Source of the DNA: JAGPUQ01 sp036961295
Lineage (GTDB): Bacteria; Pseudomonadota; Gammaproteobacteria; Pseudomonadales; Porticoccaceae
Assembly (NCBI GenBank): GCA_036961295.1
Contig: JBALVX010000001.1
Span: forward strand, 1,054,001 to 1,118,000
Direction of reading: 5' to 3'
Length of the DNA: 64,000 nt
Shown here: positions 27,479 through 36,859 of the stretch, one piece after another
How positions within the stretch are numbered: the first letter of the stretch is position 1
Layout of the letters: the number at the start of each line of letters is the position of its first letter
Program-made: the position numbers and the translations under genes
The notes under the pieces: generated by a model
Databases searched by the model: none
The model's input: only the letters and a program-made list of their open reading frames with translations
What the model was told of the DNA's origin: nothing

Positions 27479-27668
27479 ATGAATTTTCTAGCGACGATCA
27501 AAACCGCCTGCCCCTACTGCGGCGAGACTATCGAATTACTGGTGGATTCCTCGGTTGAGCAACAGACTTATATAGAAGATTGTTTTGTGTGCTGTAGACC
27601 CAACCGTCGATGTACAAACTGGAGCGGACGGCAGTCCCACCGTACAGGTATTTGCTGAAAACGATTAA
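27479..27668 (+). pseudogene. CPXCG small zinc protein, frameshifted
   Basis: The first frame (ATG 27479) reads TACPYCGETIELLVDSS, then YIEDCFVCCRP, the zinc-ribbon pattern of the CPXCG family, but continues with unrelated residues to a stop at 27656. Reading one base on from the CCC at 27599-27601 restores the family ending (TVDVQTGADGSPTVQVF, stop 27666-27668). One extra C is the simplest explanation. Whether this is a true mutation or a base-calling error cannot be decided here. The role of the family is unknown. Confidence 0.7.
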
Positions 27669-27846
27669 ACCGCCAAACCCAATGACTCATTAAGAGTCCA
27701 AGTAAGGCTGAATACGCCATCATCTTAACTCCAATACAAGGCTCCGATACACGGTTCCGACACAGCCAAATGCAACTAATTATCATTTGCATTTGGGGTT
27801 TAAAGCGTTACAATTCATCCCCCTTCAGCAAAATCACCTGCTAACA

Positions 27847-28893
27847 ATGAATCACTCCGTATCCTCGCGCCCCCGATCTCCCTTTGCCGTCTTGCTGATA
27901 AGCCTGTTTATTGGGCTAACAAGCGCTGGCAATTCTGTATTTGCCAGCTCTGAAAACACCACAACTGGGGATCAAACCCAGGGGCAACTGAGAGAGTACT
28001 GGGTGGCCGCCGAAAAAGTAATTTGGGACTACGCACCCTCTGGTAAGAATCTGATTCGCCCAGAGATGGGCCTTGGGGTTTGGGGAGAGACTCGCAAGTA
28101 CACCAAATACCGTTACTTTGCCTATACCGACGCCAGCTATAGCAAGAAAGTCCCTCAGCCGGAATGGATGGGCATCCTCGGCCCCCAGTTGGTGGGAGAA
28201 GTTGGCGATACCTTAAAGGTTCACTTCAAAAATTTGAGTGACCGCCCCCTCTCCATGCATCCCCACGGCCTACTTTACGATGAAGATAACGACGGTGCCG
28301 ATCGGCGCGGTGCTGGCGCCATTGTGGCACCAGGCAAAAGCTTTACCTACCACTGGAAACTGGATGAGGGCGCAGGCCCCGGCCCCGCCGATGCCTCTTC
28401 CATCGTTTGGGTATACCACTCCCACGTCGATGCGGTAGAAGAAATCTATCTCGGTTTAATGGGTACGATTACCGTCACTCGCAAAGGTATGGCCATTTCC
28501 CCGGAAGACCCCCGCCCTAAGGATGTAGATTACAGCTTTACGACACTTTATATGGTGTTTGATGAGGAAGATGGAGAAGAAGGCGGCCTGATGCACACCA
28601 TGAACGGCTATATTTTCGGCAACCTGAAAGGTCTTGAGGTCGATGAGAACGACACCGTACGCTGGCATTTAGTCGGCATGGGTTCAGAAGTAGATTTACA
28701 CACCGCCCACTGGCACGGCGAAACCGTGCTTAATGGTGGTCGTCGCACCGATGTCATCAATTTAATGCCCGCCACCATGATCTCGGTCACCATGTTAGCC
28801 GACAACCCCGGCAGCTGGTTATATCACTGTCACGTGACCGATCATATTACCGCCGGGATGATTACCCGCTGGACCGTGAACAAAAAGCCGTAA
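27847..28893 (+). CDS. Two-domain multicopper oxidase
   Basis: About 348 residues with a signal peptide (VLLISLFIGLTSAG...VFA), so exported. All four copper motifs are visible in order: SMHPHGLLY, VYHSHVDAVEE, HTAHWHGET and WLYHCHVTDHITAGM, giving three type-2/3 histidine pairs and the type-1 Cys-His-Met set. The cupredoxin domains number two, as in small laccases and ceruloplasmin-like oxidases, which work as trimers. I start at ATG 27847, which gives the cleaner signal peptide. Substrate could be phenols or metal ions. Confidence 0.9.
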   Translation: MNHSVSSRPRSPFAVLLISLFIGLTSAGNSVFASSENTTTGDQTQGQLREYWVAAEKVIWDYAPSGKNLIRPEMGLGVWGETRKYTKYRYFAYTDASYSKKVPQPEWMGILGPQLVGEVGDTLKVHFKNLSDRPLSMHPHGLLYDEDNDGADRRGAGAIVAPGKSFTYHWKLDEGAGPGPADASSIVWVYHSHVDAVEEIYLGLMGTITVTRKGMAISPEDPRPKDVDYSFTTLYMVFDEEDGEEGGLMHTMNGYIFGNLKGLEVDENDTVRWHLVGMGSEVDLHTAHWHGETVLNGGRRTDVINLMPATMISVTMLADNPGSWLYHCHVTDHITAGMITRWTVNKKP

Positions 28894-28900
28894 GCAAAAA

Positions 28901-30466
28901 CTATAAATAATTTTTCCGCAATTCGTTTTTCATAATTTTTCCGGTACCCGACACCGGTAAGGCTTGCTCGCGAATATCCACCGAACGCGGGGATTTGTAG
29001 ACTCCCAGATGAGTTTTACAGTGGGCGACAATCTGACTTTCTGTACACACCGAATTTGGTTTAAGTACCACCACCGCGTGTACGGCTTCAATCCAGTCCG
29101 GATGGGGAATACCAAACACCGCGCACTCGGCGACTTCGTCCAACTGATAAATACAATTTTCCACCTCTATCGACGCCACATTAACACCTCCGGTAATGAC
29201 CATGTCCTTGATACGATCGACAATATAAACAAATCCCTCGGCATCTTTATAACCCGCATCTCCGGTATGCAACCAGCCATCCTCAATGATTTCCGCTGTA
29301 GCTTCAGGATTGCGCCAGTAGCCCTGCATCACCATTGGGCCACGCACAGAAATCTCCCCGACCTCCCCCGCAGCCAAAACCTCGCGCTGTTCGTTAACGA
29401 TGCGTACATCTGCACCCCAGGTGGCGCGACCGCAGGACAACAGGCGTCCCGCGTTCGGCCCCTCTAATACGTGATAACGACTTTCCAGAAAGGTTGCCGA
29501 CGGCGATAGTTCGGTCATGCCGTAGGCCTGGGTAAAACTGACATGAGGTAATTTTTTTAGCACTTCGGCCAGTGCGGCCTGCGGCATCGACGAAGCACCA
29601 TAGGCGATGCTCCGCAAATGCGATAAATCGTAGGCGTCGAATTTAGCTTCATTCACCAAACGAACGATCATGGTGGGCACCAATAACAAACTGGTAACCC
29701 GGTGGCGTTCAATCGCCGCCAACACCGAAATAACATCAAACTTTGGAAGGATAATATTAGTCGCGCCCGCGCTAATCATGGTAAAAATACGAGCGCTGCC
29801 AGCGGCGTGAAACAAAGGCGTGGCGTGTAAATACACCGTACCTTCATCGAGGTCCGTGTTGAGCATGCCGCCCATCGAATTCCACACCAGGTTACGGTGG
29901 GAAAGCACTACCCCCTTCGGGGTGCCGGTGGTGCCGCTGGTATAAAAAATACCCGCCATATCCTCGTAACCGCGTAGCTGGTCTTCCAGGGGATGCGCAT
30001 TCCCTAGTAAATCTTCGTAGCTAATATTTTTCACGGTCTCGACTTTGGCCTGCTTATTCAGTTCTAAGGCCGACGCACTCGAAAAATAAATCACCTGTTC
30101 AAGCGAACCGGCTTTACCCAGGAAGCCTTCAATGACGGGACGAAACTCTTCGTCGGCAATTAAAAACCGCGTTTGCGAATGATTCAGAATATAAGCCAGT
30201 TGATCCGGCGGCAGCTTGTTATTCAAGGGCACAATAGCGCCGCCGGCCCAAAGCACACCGTAATTAAACTCGAAATATTCTGGGCAGTTGTGCGCCAGCA
30301 TGGCAACGCGATCGTCGGCCTGTAAACCCAGGTCGCGCAAGCCGCCAGCCAGTTTGGCAACCCGAGTTTCAAACTGCTCCCAGCTTATTTTTTGTTCGTC
30401 AAAAACCAACGCTAATTCATCGCGACGGCGTTCCACGCAACGTCGCAGGCCCTGGGTTAAATGCAT
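28901..30466 (-). CDS. AMP-forming acyl-CoA ligase
   Basis: A 521-residue member of the ANL superfamily that activates a carboxylic acid with ATP and CoA. The P-loop-like YTSGTTGTPKGVVLSHRN, the QAYGMTELSPSATF motif, WLHTGDAGYKDAEG, and the C-terminal DRIKDMVITGGVNVASIEVE and PVSGTGKIMKNELRK (catalytic Lys) are present. Its stop lies 7 nt from the stop of the multicopper oxidase, so the pair converges. Fatty or aromatic acid substrate is not resolved. Confidence 0.92.
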   Translation of the reverse strand: MHLTQGLRRCVERRRDELALVFDEQKISWEQFETRVAKLAGGLRDLGLQADDRVAMLAHNCPEYFEFNYGVLWAGGAIVPLNNKLPPDQLAYILNHSQTRFLIADEEFRPVIEGFLGKAGSLEQVIYFSSASALELNKQAKVETVKNISYEDLLGNAHPLEDQLRGYEDMAGIFYTSGTTGTPKGVVLSHRNLVWNSMGGMLNTDLDEGTVYLHATPLFHAAGSARIFTMISAGATNIILPKFDVISVLAAIERHRVTSLLLVPTMIVRLVNEAKFDAYDLSHLRSIAYGASSMPQAALAEVLKKLPHVSFTQAYGMTELSPSATFLESRYHVLEGPNAGRLLSCGRATWGADVRIVNEQREVLAAGEVGEISVRGPMVMQGYWRNPEATAEIIEDGWLHTGDAGYKDAEGFVYIVDRIKDMVITGGVNVASIEVENCIYQLDEVAECAVFGIPHPDWIEAVHAVVVLKPNSVCTESQIVAHCKTHLGVYKSPRSVDIREQALPVSGTGKIMKNELRKNYL

Positions 30467-30808
30467 GCCTTACTCTCTGTAGGTAATATGAAATTGGTAT
30501 CGACAAAGTACCGATAAGGTGCCGACCTTACATAATGGTATCCGAAATCACTGGCCAGAGAGGACTCTATACATATTATTTGACGGGCTAAGCCGCCCAT
30601 ATCTTGTCATCAGCCCCTAGTTTCGCTTCTTGAGCACAAACTCGAACCTACAGTTATTACAACTGCGATTAATATGCGTTTTTCGATGACCGGGCGGAAT
30701 CTATAAGGATTACCATAGTCTTATGTAGCCATAGTCGTATGTATCATCACGATTAATGATCATAGCGCCAAAAAAATCGTATCTAACTTAAACGTCACTA
30801 ACCAGCCT
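30467..30808. other. Intergenic region without a supported gene
   Basis: Divergent promoter space between the acyl-CoA ligase and the DUF4124 gene. Short imperfect repeats (TGTAGGTAATATG, TACCGATAAGGTGCCGA; then CATAGTCTTATGTAGCCATAGTCGTATG at 30712-30739) are visible; no RNA gene or clear promoter is recognised. Confidence 0.5.
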
Positions 30809-31528
30809 ATGTTTCGAATAACGATGAAATCGAACCTTTTTTCCTCTGCCCTTCCTGCCTTTGTCGTCATCGCTATGGTGTTTGCTACGACGGTGCTTAG
30901 CGCGGCCGAAGAATCGACACCTGCCGCAAAACAGAAGCCCGTAGAGCAAGCAACCTCAATAAAAAATCCTTCTGAGGCCTCGCCAGATCCGTTGCCAGAG
31001 CCATTGCCAGCCCCATCGTCAGGTAATACGGTATATAAATCAGTCGATGCCAAAGGCCGCGTCACCTACAGTGACGTACCCAATCCCGCTGCTGTACAAC
31101 AGGAACAAGTAAGCCTGCCAAGCTACTCCATACCTACCACCACGGCACTATCACAAGCTCGCCTCAATGACATGGCGGCGACCACCAAACGATTGCAGGA
31201 AGACCGGCGGGCCAGGGAAAATGATCGCCGACGCGATGAAGAACGACAGGCGAGTGCACGCGCCGCACAATATCCCCAGGTAATCGTACAGAATCGTGTG
31301 TATCGCCCGCCCTCGTACCGTGGCCGCCCTGAATATCCACGGGTTTATCCGCCCTACCACTATCCAAGCAACCACGACAGCCGTCACAACCGTTCCTCAG
31401 TGGGCATCAATATCAGCGGTGGCAGTTCGAAGTTTCGCTATGGTGTAAGTTTAGGCAATCAGCGGAGCCACCAACGAAACCGCAGCATCCGCACCCCTTA
31501 TCGCAGTAGCGATTGGGAACGTCGCTAA
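30809..31528 (+). CDS. DUF4124-type secreted protein
   Basis: About 239 residues. The signal peptide ends near VLSAAEE, followed by a proline/lysine-rich spacer, then TVYKSVDAKGRVTYSDVPNP, the DUF4124 motif found in many gammaproteobacterial envelope proteins. A coiled-coil segment (RLQEDRRARENDRRRDEE) and a Tyr/Pro/Arg-rich tail with VGINISGGSSKFRYGVSLG follow. ATG at 30809 or 30824 are both possible; neither has a strong ribosome binding site. Function unknown. Confidence 0.72.
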   Translation: MFRITMKSNLFSSALPAFVVIAMVFATTVLSAAEESTPAAKQKPVEQATSIKNPSEASPDPLPEPLPAPSSGNTVYKSVDAKGRVTYSDVPNPAAVQQEQVSLPSYSIPTTTALSQARLNDMAATTKRLQEDRRARENDRRRDEERQASARAAQYPQVIVQNRVYRPPSYRGRPEYPRVYPPYHYPSNHDSRHNRSSVGINISGGSSKFRYGVSLGNQRSHQRNRSIRTPYRSSDWERR

Positions 31529-31535
31529 TTTGTAA

Positions 31536-31640
31536 TACCCAGCCTTGTAATACCTAGTCTTCTAATATCTGCCTCGTAACACCAACATCCCGCAATACCA
31601 ATACGTCCTGTACCTACTCCAGCAATAACAAGAGCGCTAT
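31536..31640. repeat. Degenerate ~15 nt tandem repeat
   Basis: About six units related to TTGTAATACCCAGCC (TTGTAATACCTAGTC, TTCTAATATCTGCC, CGTAACACCAACATCC, GCAATACCAATACGTCC) fill most of the space between the DUF4124 stop and uvrA. Confidence 0.75.
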
Positions 31641-31760
31641 TCAGTATTTAATCAAGCCCCCGCCCCACCACTCTTGCCAATTTAGTCGATTACTGTGGTC
31701 AGTCGATTGCAGTCTAAGTACAATGCTCTGTTTGCCGACAGTACCTCAGGAGTCTTCCTC

Positions 31761-34688
31761 ATTACCAGTACTATCAGTGTCCGTGGTGTTCGCACTCACA
31801 ACCTAAAAAACATCGATCTCGACCTGCCTCGCGACAAGCTGATCGTTATTACTGGGCTTTCCGGCTCGGGTAAATCGTCACTCGCCTTTGACACACTGTA
31901 CGCCGAAGGGCAACGCCGTTACGTCGAATCGCTCTCAGCCTACGCTCGGCAATTTTTATCGATGATGGAAAAGCCGGATGTCGATCATATCGAAGGGCTT
32001 TCCCCGGCGATCTCTATCGAGCAGAAATCTACCTCCCACAATCCCCGCTCTACGGTCGGCACCATTACCGAAATTTACGATTATCTACGGCTGCTCTACG
32101 CGCGGGTCGGTGAACCCCGCTGCCCGGATCACGACGAACCTCTCGCGGCACAGACCGTCAGCGAAATGGTCGACCATATACTAAGTATTGAGGAGGACAC
32201 TCGACTCCTGTTACTCGCCCCACTGATTAGAGGACGCAAAGGCGAACACATCCACCTGTTTGAACAATTGCGCAGCAAGGGCTTTATTCGCGCGCGCATC
32301 GACGGCACGGTCTACGAACTCGACGAAGTGCCAAAACTGGAAAAAAATAAAAAGCACACCATCGAGGTAGTGGTAGATCGTATTAAGGTAAAACCCGATA
32401 TTCAATTGCGCCTGGCTGAATCCCTGGAAACTACTCTGGGTCTATCAGAAGGGCTCGCCGTAATCAGTTATATGAATGACGAGAACACTCCCGACCAGGT
32501 GTTTTCAGCCCGTTTTGCCTGCCCAGTATGTAATTACAGTATCAACGAACTCGAACCCCGTATCTTTTCGTTCAACAACCCTACTGGCGCCTGTCCGAGC
32601 TGTGATGGACTGGGCGTGCGGCAATTTTTTGACATTGACCGCGTGGTGCAGCACCCCGAAGCCAGCGTTTCAGAAGGCGCGATTCGAGGCTGGGATCGCC
32701 GCAATTTGTTTTATTACAACATGCTGACCTCGCTGGCCGATCACTATAACTTTGATATTGATCTGCCCTTTAACGAACTCGCTAGCCACCACCAACAAAT
32801 TATGTTGTTTGGTAGCGGCGAGGAAGAAGTTACCTTCAACTACGTCAACGATCGCGGCACCGTGTTTAAACGCACCCATATTTTTGAGGGCATTCTGCCT
32901 AATATGGAACGCCGCTACCGGGATACAGATTCTGAAAAAGTGCGGGAAGAACTCGCCAAGTATTTAAGCACCCAACACTGTCCCGAATGCGACGGCCAGC
33001 GCCTTAACAAAGCCGCTCGCAATGTCTATGTCGACGAACGCACCCTGCCCGAAATTACCCGACTGACTACCGGCGAGTTGGCCGACTACTACAGCCAACT
33101 TAGTTTACCTGGTCAAAAGGGACAGATCGCCGATCGCATCATGAAAGAAATCCGCGACCGACTGCATTTTCTGGTTGATGTGGGCTTGAACTATCTGACC
33201 CTCGACCGCAGCGCCGATACTTTGTCTGGTGGTGAAGCCCAGCGCATTCGTCTGGCTAGTCAGATTGGTGCCGGCCTGGTGGGCGTGATGTACATCCTCG
33301 ACGAACCCTCCATCGGTTTACATCAGCGCGACAACGCGCGACTACTAAAAACCCTGACCCGTCTACGTGATCTCGGCAACACCGTGATTGTGGTCGAGCA
33401 CGACGAAGAAGCCATCCGCAGCGCCGATCACGTTATCGATATCGGCCCCGGTGCCGGTATTCACGGCGGCGAAGTGATCGCCCAGGGCCAGGTAGAAGAT
33501 ATTATTAATGCCAAAAAATCCCTGACCGGAGATTATTTATCCGGGCGCAAGACTATTTCCGTCTCCAACACACGCACCCCGATAAACCCCGAGCGCATAC
33601 TACAAATCACCGGCGCCAGCGGTAACAATCTTAGAGACGTTGAACTCAACATTCCTATCGGCCTCTTTACCTGCATCACCGGGGTTTCTGGTTCGGGTAA
33701 ATCCACGCTGATTAACGGCACGCTCTATCCCCTGGCCGCGACCGCGTTAAATCGGGCCACCACGCTCAAACCTGCACCGCACCTAAGCGTCAGCGGATTG
33801 GAGTTACTCGACAAATGTGTGGACATCGACCAGAGCCCCATTGGTCGTACACCCCGCTCTAACCCCGCCACCTACACGGGTATCTTCACCCCGATCAGGG
33901 AACTGTTTTCCGGCACTCAAGAGGCTCGCTCACGAGGCTACAAACCCGGCCGCTTCAGCTTTAATGTCAAAGGCGGTCGCTGTGAATCCTGCCAGGGTGA
34001 CGGCGTCACCCGAGTCGAAATGCACTTTCTACCCGACATTTATGTGACCTGCGAAGTGTGTAGCGGCAAACGCTACAATCGAGAAACTCTCGAAGTCCTC
34101 TACAAAGGCAAAAGTATTCACGATGTGCTGGAAATGACCATCGAAGCCGCCGGAGAGTTTTTCGACGCCATTCCCAGTATTTCCAGCAAGCTGCAAACCT
34201 TGATTGATGTGGGGCTTACCTATATCAAACTTGGGCAGTCCGCCACCACGCTCTCCGGCGGCGAAGCGCAGCGAGTGAAACTGTCTCGTGAACTATCCAA
34301 GCGGGATACCGGCAAAACGCTGTATATTCTCGATGAACCTACCACTGGCCTGCATTTTCACGACATCCAGCAATTACTTCAGGTACTGCATCGCTTTCGC
34401 GAGCACGGCAACACCGTGGTGGTGATTGAGCACAATCTCGATGTCATTAAAACTGCGGACTGGGTGATTGATCTGGGGCCGGAAGGCGGCAGTGGCGGCG
34501 GTGAAATCATCGCCACCGGCACGCCCGAAGATGTTGCCGAAACCCCAGCATCCCACACTGGGCGTTTTCTTAAGCCCATGCTGGAGGGTAAAAAGGCCAA
34601 GAAAGTGCTCACTAAAGAACCTAAGACAGTATCGGCCAAACCTCGGAAAAAAGCGTCCGCGCTTAGTAAGACATCAATTTCTAAATAA
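31761..34688 (+). CDS. uvrA: UvrABC excinuclease subunit A, apparent ATT start
   Basis: About 975 residues, the damage-sensing ATPase of nucleotide excision repair. Two ABC modules are visible (GLSGSGKSSLAFDTLYAEG and GVSGSGKSTLINGTL; LSGGEAQRIRLASQIG and LSGGEAQRVKLSREL) plus zinc-binding CPVC/CPSC and CESC/CEVC pairs. Homology begins at ISVRGVRTHNLKNIDL. In this frame no ATG, GTG or TTG lies near that point; the nearest are TTG at 31707 and GTG at 31695 without ribosome binding sites. AGGAG at 31748-31752 is 8 nt before ATT at 31761, which gives the length expected from E. coli UvrA. The C-terminus carries a Lys-rich tail. Confidence 0.93.
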   Translation: MTSTISVRGVRTHNLKNIDLDLPRDKLIVITGLSGSGKSSLAFDTLYAEGQRRYVESLSAYARQFLSMMEKPDVDHIEGLSPAISIEQKSTSHNPRSTVGTITEIYDYLRLLYARVGEPRCPDHDEPLAAQTVSEMVDHILSIEEDTRLLLLAPLIRGRKGEHIHLFEQLRSKGFIRARIDGTVYELDEVPKLEKNKKHTIEVVVDRIKVKPDIQLRLAESLETTLGLSEGLAVISYMNDENTPDQVFSARFACPVCNYSINELEPRIFSFNNPTGACPSCDGLGVRQFFDIDRVVQHPEASVSEGAIRGWDRRNLFYYNMLTSLADHYNFDIDLPFNELASHHQQIMLFGSGEEEVTFNYVNDRGTVFKRTHIFEGILPNMERRYRDTDSEKVREELAKYLSTQHCPECDGQRLNKAARNVYVDERTLPEITRLTTGELADYYSQLSLPGQKGQIADRIMKEIRDRLHFLVDVGLNYLTLDRSADTLSGGEAQRIRLASQIGAGLVGVMYILDEPSIGLHQRDNARLLKTLTRLRDLGNTVIVVEHDEEAIRSADHVIDIGPGAGIHGGEVIAQGQVEDIINAKKSLTGDYLSGRKTISVSNTRTPINPERILQITGASGNNLRDVELNIPIGLFTCITGVSGSGKSTLINGTLYPLAATALNRATTLKPAPHLSVSGLELLDKCVDIDQSPIGRTPRSNPATYTGIFTPIRELFSGTQEARSRGYKPGRFSFNVKGGRCESCQGDGVTRVEMHFLPDIYVTCEVCSGKRYNRETLEVLYKGKSIHDVLEMTIEAAGEFFDAIPSISSKLQTLIDVGLTYIKLGQSATTLSGGEAQRVKLSRELSKRDTGKTLYILDEPTTGLHFHDIQQLLQVLHRFREHGNTVVVIEHNLDVIKTADWVIDLGPEGGSGGGEIIATGTPEDVAETPASHTGRFLKPMLEGKKAKKVLTKEPKTVSAKPRKKASALSKTSISK

Positions 34689-34763
34689 CGGTAAGCGTGC
34701 CGTGCGACTCGTTTACGACACTGCCGCTTTGTGTGCCCGACTTCTCTATGGCACTATCTAAGC

Positions 34764-36035
34764 ATGACACTCAACACAAAAAACTATCTGGTAGGCGGCG
34801 CCGTCCGCGACAAACTGCTCGGCCTCAAAGTAGAAGACCGTGACTGGGTGGTGGTCGGCTCCAGCCCAGAGCAAATGCTCGACCAGGGTTTCAAACCCGT
34901 CGGCAAAGATTTCCCGGTGTTCCTCCACCCGGACACTGCCGAGGAGTACGCCCTCGCCCGCACCGAACGTAAAGTCGCAGCCGGGCACACCGGTTTTACT
35001 TTTCATGCCGATCCCGACGTCACCCTTGAAGAAGATCTCGCACGCCGCGATCTCACCATCAACGCCATCGCCGAAGACAGTGACGGCACTCTAATTGATC
35101 CCTACGGTGGTCGCACCGATCTCGAAAACCGCGTGCTGCGTCACGTCTCCGATGCTTTTGTTGAAGACCCCCTCCGCGTGCTGCGCGTCGCGCGTTTCGC
35201 CGCCCGTTTTCAGCCCTTCGGCTTTACCGTGGCCGATGAAACCCTCGCGCTGATGAGCACCATTGCCGCCAGAGGCGAGCTTCGAGATTTATCCCCGGAG
35301 CGCATCTGGCAAGAAACTGAAAAAGCGCTGCTCAGTCCTTCTCCGAGTATTTATATCGAGACGCTCAGAGTCTGTGGCGGGCTAGCCGAACTGTTTCCCG
35401 AACTCGACGCTTTGTTCGGGGTGCCTCAACGAGCCGATTATCACCCCGAAATCGACACCGGCATTCATGTACTCATGGCGCTGGATCAGGCCGTCAAACT
35501 CAGCGACGATCCCAGCGTGCGCTTCGCAGTATTAATGCACGATCTGGGCAAGGCCGACACGCCTATCGACGTACTACCTCGCCATATCGGCCACGAAGCC
35601 GCCGGGGTGGCTTTGGTGAAAGACTTTTGTTTGCGTTTGCGCGTGCCCAAGCGCTATCAACCCCTGGCGCTGGCGGTAACTCGCTACCACCTCCAGTGTC
35701 ACAAAGCTCACAGCTTACGTCCGGCCACTCTATTAAAGCTGTTTAAGGGCATCGACCTATTTCGACGTCCAGAATTGCTGGAACCCTTTTTGCTGGCCTG
35801 CGAGGCCGATTCTCGCGGTCGACTGGGACTGGAAGATGTCGACTACCCCTCTGCCGACTGGTTGCGCAAACTCGCACCACAGCTTACCGACATTACCGCC
35901 GCCCCCTTTGTAGATTCCGGCCTGAGCGGAACGGACATCGGCGAAGCCATGGATAAAGCCCGCCTACAAGTTATTAGCAGCTATAAAAAGAAGTACGACC
36001 AAGCTCTCGATAACCGTACCTCTGATAATGTTTGA
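34764..36035 (+). CDS. cca: CCA-adding tRNA nucleotidyltransferase
   Basis: 423 residues. The N-terminal catalytic head shows YLVGGAVRDKLLG, the DRDWVVVG carboxylates and ARRDLTINAIA; the arm motif EDPLRVLRVARFAARF follows. A C-terminal HD domain (VLMHDLGKADTP) marks the multifunctional type with phosphohydrolase activity. It repairs or adds the 3' CCA of tRNAs. I start at ATG 34764. Its TGA overlaps the ATG of the next gene by one base, so cca and the reductase are coupled. Confidence 0.95.
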   Translation: MTLNTKNYLVGGAVRDKLLGLKVEDRDWVVVGSSPEQMLDQGFKPVGKDFPVFLHPDTAEEYALARTERKVAAGHTGFTFHADPDVTLEEDLARRDLTINAIAEDSDGTLIDPYGGRTDLENRVLRHVSDAFVEDPLRVLRVARFAARFQPFGFTVADETLALMSTIAARGELRDLSPERIWQETEKALLSPSPSIYIETLRVCGGLAELFPELDALFGVPQRADYHPEIDTGIHVLMALDQAVKLSDDPSVRFAVLMHDLGKADTPIDVLPRHIGHEAAGVALVKDFCLRLRVPKRYQPLALAVTRYHLQCHKAHSLRPATLLKLFKGIDLFRRPELLEPFLLACEADSRGRLGLEDVDYPSADWLRKLAPQLTDITAAPFVDSGLSGTDIGEAMDKARLQVISSYKKKYDQALDNRTSDNV

Positions 36036-36793
36036 TGACGCCTGATTTAGCAACGCAAACCGCGCCGGTCGTTCTTATCACCGGGGCTGCCCGTCGCATC
36101 GGTGCCGCCATTGCTCGTCATATGCACAGCGCCGGATACAATATTGTCATTCACTGCAATCAATCCATCGATGCCGCAGACACCTTATGCGCAGAATTTA
36201 ACGCCCTGCGCCTCGACAGCGCGCGCACCTTACAAGCGCGACTGACGGATATGGCACAAGTAAAAAAACTCGCCAAAGACACTCTCTCTTGCTGGGGTCG
36301 TATCGATGCCTTAGTGAATAACGCGTCGAGTTTTTATCCCACCCCCCTGGCAAAAGCCACCGAAGCGGACTGGGACACACTGATTGGCAGTAATTTAAAA
36401 GGGCCGTATTTTTTATGTCGGGAGCTGGCCGAGACATTAAGCGAAGTCCGGGGCGCGATTGTTAATATCGCCGACATTCACGCTCGCCAGCCTCTGGCCG
36501 AACACAGTATTTACTGCATCGCCAAAGCGGGCAACGTCATGCTTACCAAAACCCTGGCGAAAGAACTCGCCCCCGTAGTTCGGGTCAACGGTATCGCTCC
36601 CGGTGCGATTCTATGGCCGGAAAATAATGGGGAAATGAACGCTCAAAGCCAGCAGAATATTTTGAACAATATCCCCCTGGGTAAGCTTGGCGATGAACTG
36701 GATATAGCCCGGCTCGTGCATTTTTTGATTACCGATGCGAGCTACGTGAACGGTCAAGTGATTGCCGTCGATGGCGGCAGCCACCTGTCTTAG
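36035..36793 (+). CDS. Pteridine reductase (FolM-like SDR)
   Basis: A 252-residue SDR with TGAARRIGAAIARHMHSAGY, the arginine-containing cofactor motif (TGxxxRxG) of pteridine reductases. VNNASSFYPTPL, NIADIHARQPL and YCIAKAGNVML (YxxxK) follow, then VNGIAPGAILWPE. FolM-type enzymes reduce dihydromonapterin or dihydrofolate. The gene is translationally coupled to cca and faces folK and folB, which fits a pterin role. The start is ATG 36035. Confidence 0.85.
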   Translation: MTPDLATQTAPVVLITGAARRIGAAIARHMHSAGYNIVIHCNQSIDAADTLCAEFNALRLDSARTLQARLTDMAQVKKLAKDTLSCWGRIDALVNNASSFYPTPLAKATEADWDTLIGSNLKGPYFLCRELAETLSEVRGAIVNIADIHARQPLAEHSIYCIAKAGNVMLTKTLAKELAPVVRVNGIAPGAILWPENNGEMNAQSQQNILNNIPLGKLGDELDIARLVHFLITDASYVNGQVIAVDGGSHLS

Positions 36794-36816
36794 TAGGTGC
36801 GGCGGTTAACAGCGCT

Positions 36817-36856
36817 CTCCTACTAGATCAACACTAGATCAACACTAAATCAATAG
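36817..36856. repeat. 11-nt tandem repeat, three units
   Basis: CTAGATCAACA occurs twice in tandem and a third time as CTAAATCAATA, between the convergent reductase and folK. Confidence 0.85.
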
Positions 36857-36859
36857 AAT

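Noticed and set aside
31693..31716. LexA-like site before uvrA
   Set aside because: CTGT is present but the second half-site does not follow at the right distance; SOS control of uvrA here is not supported.
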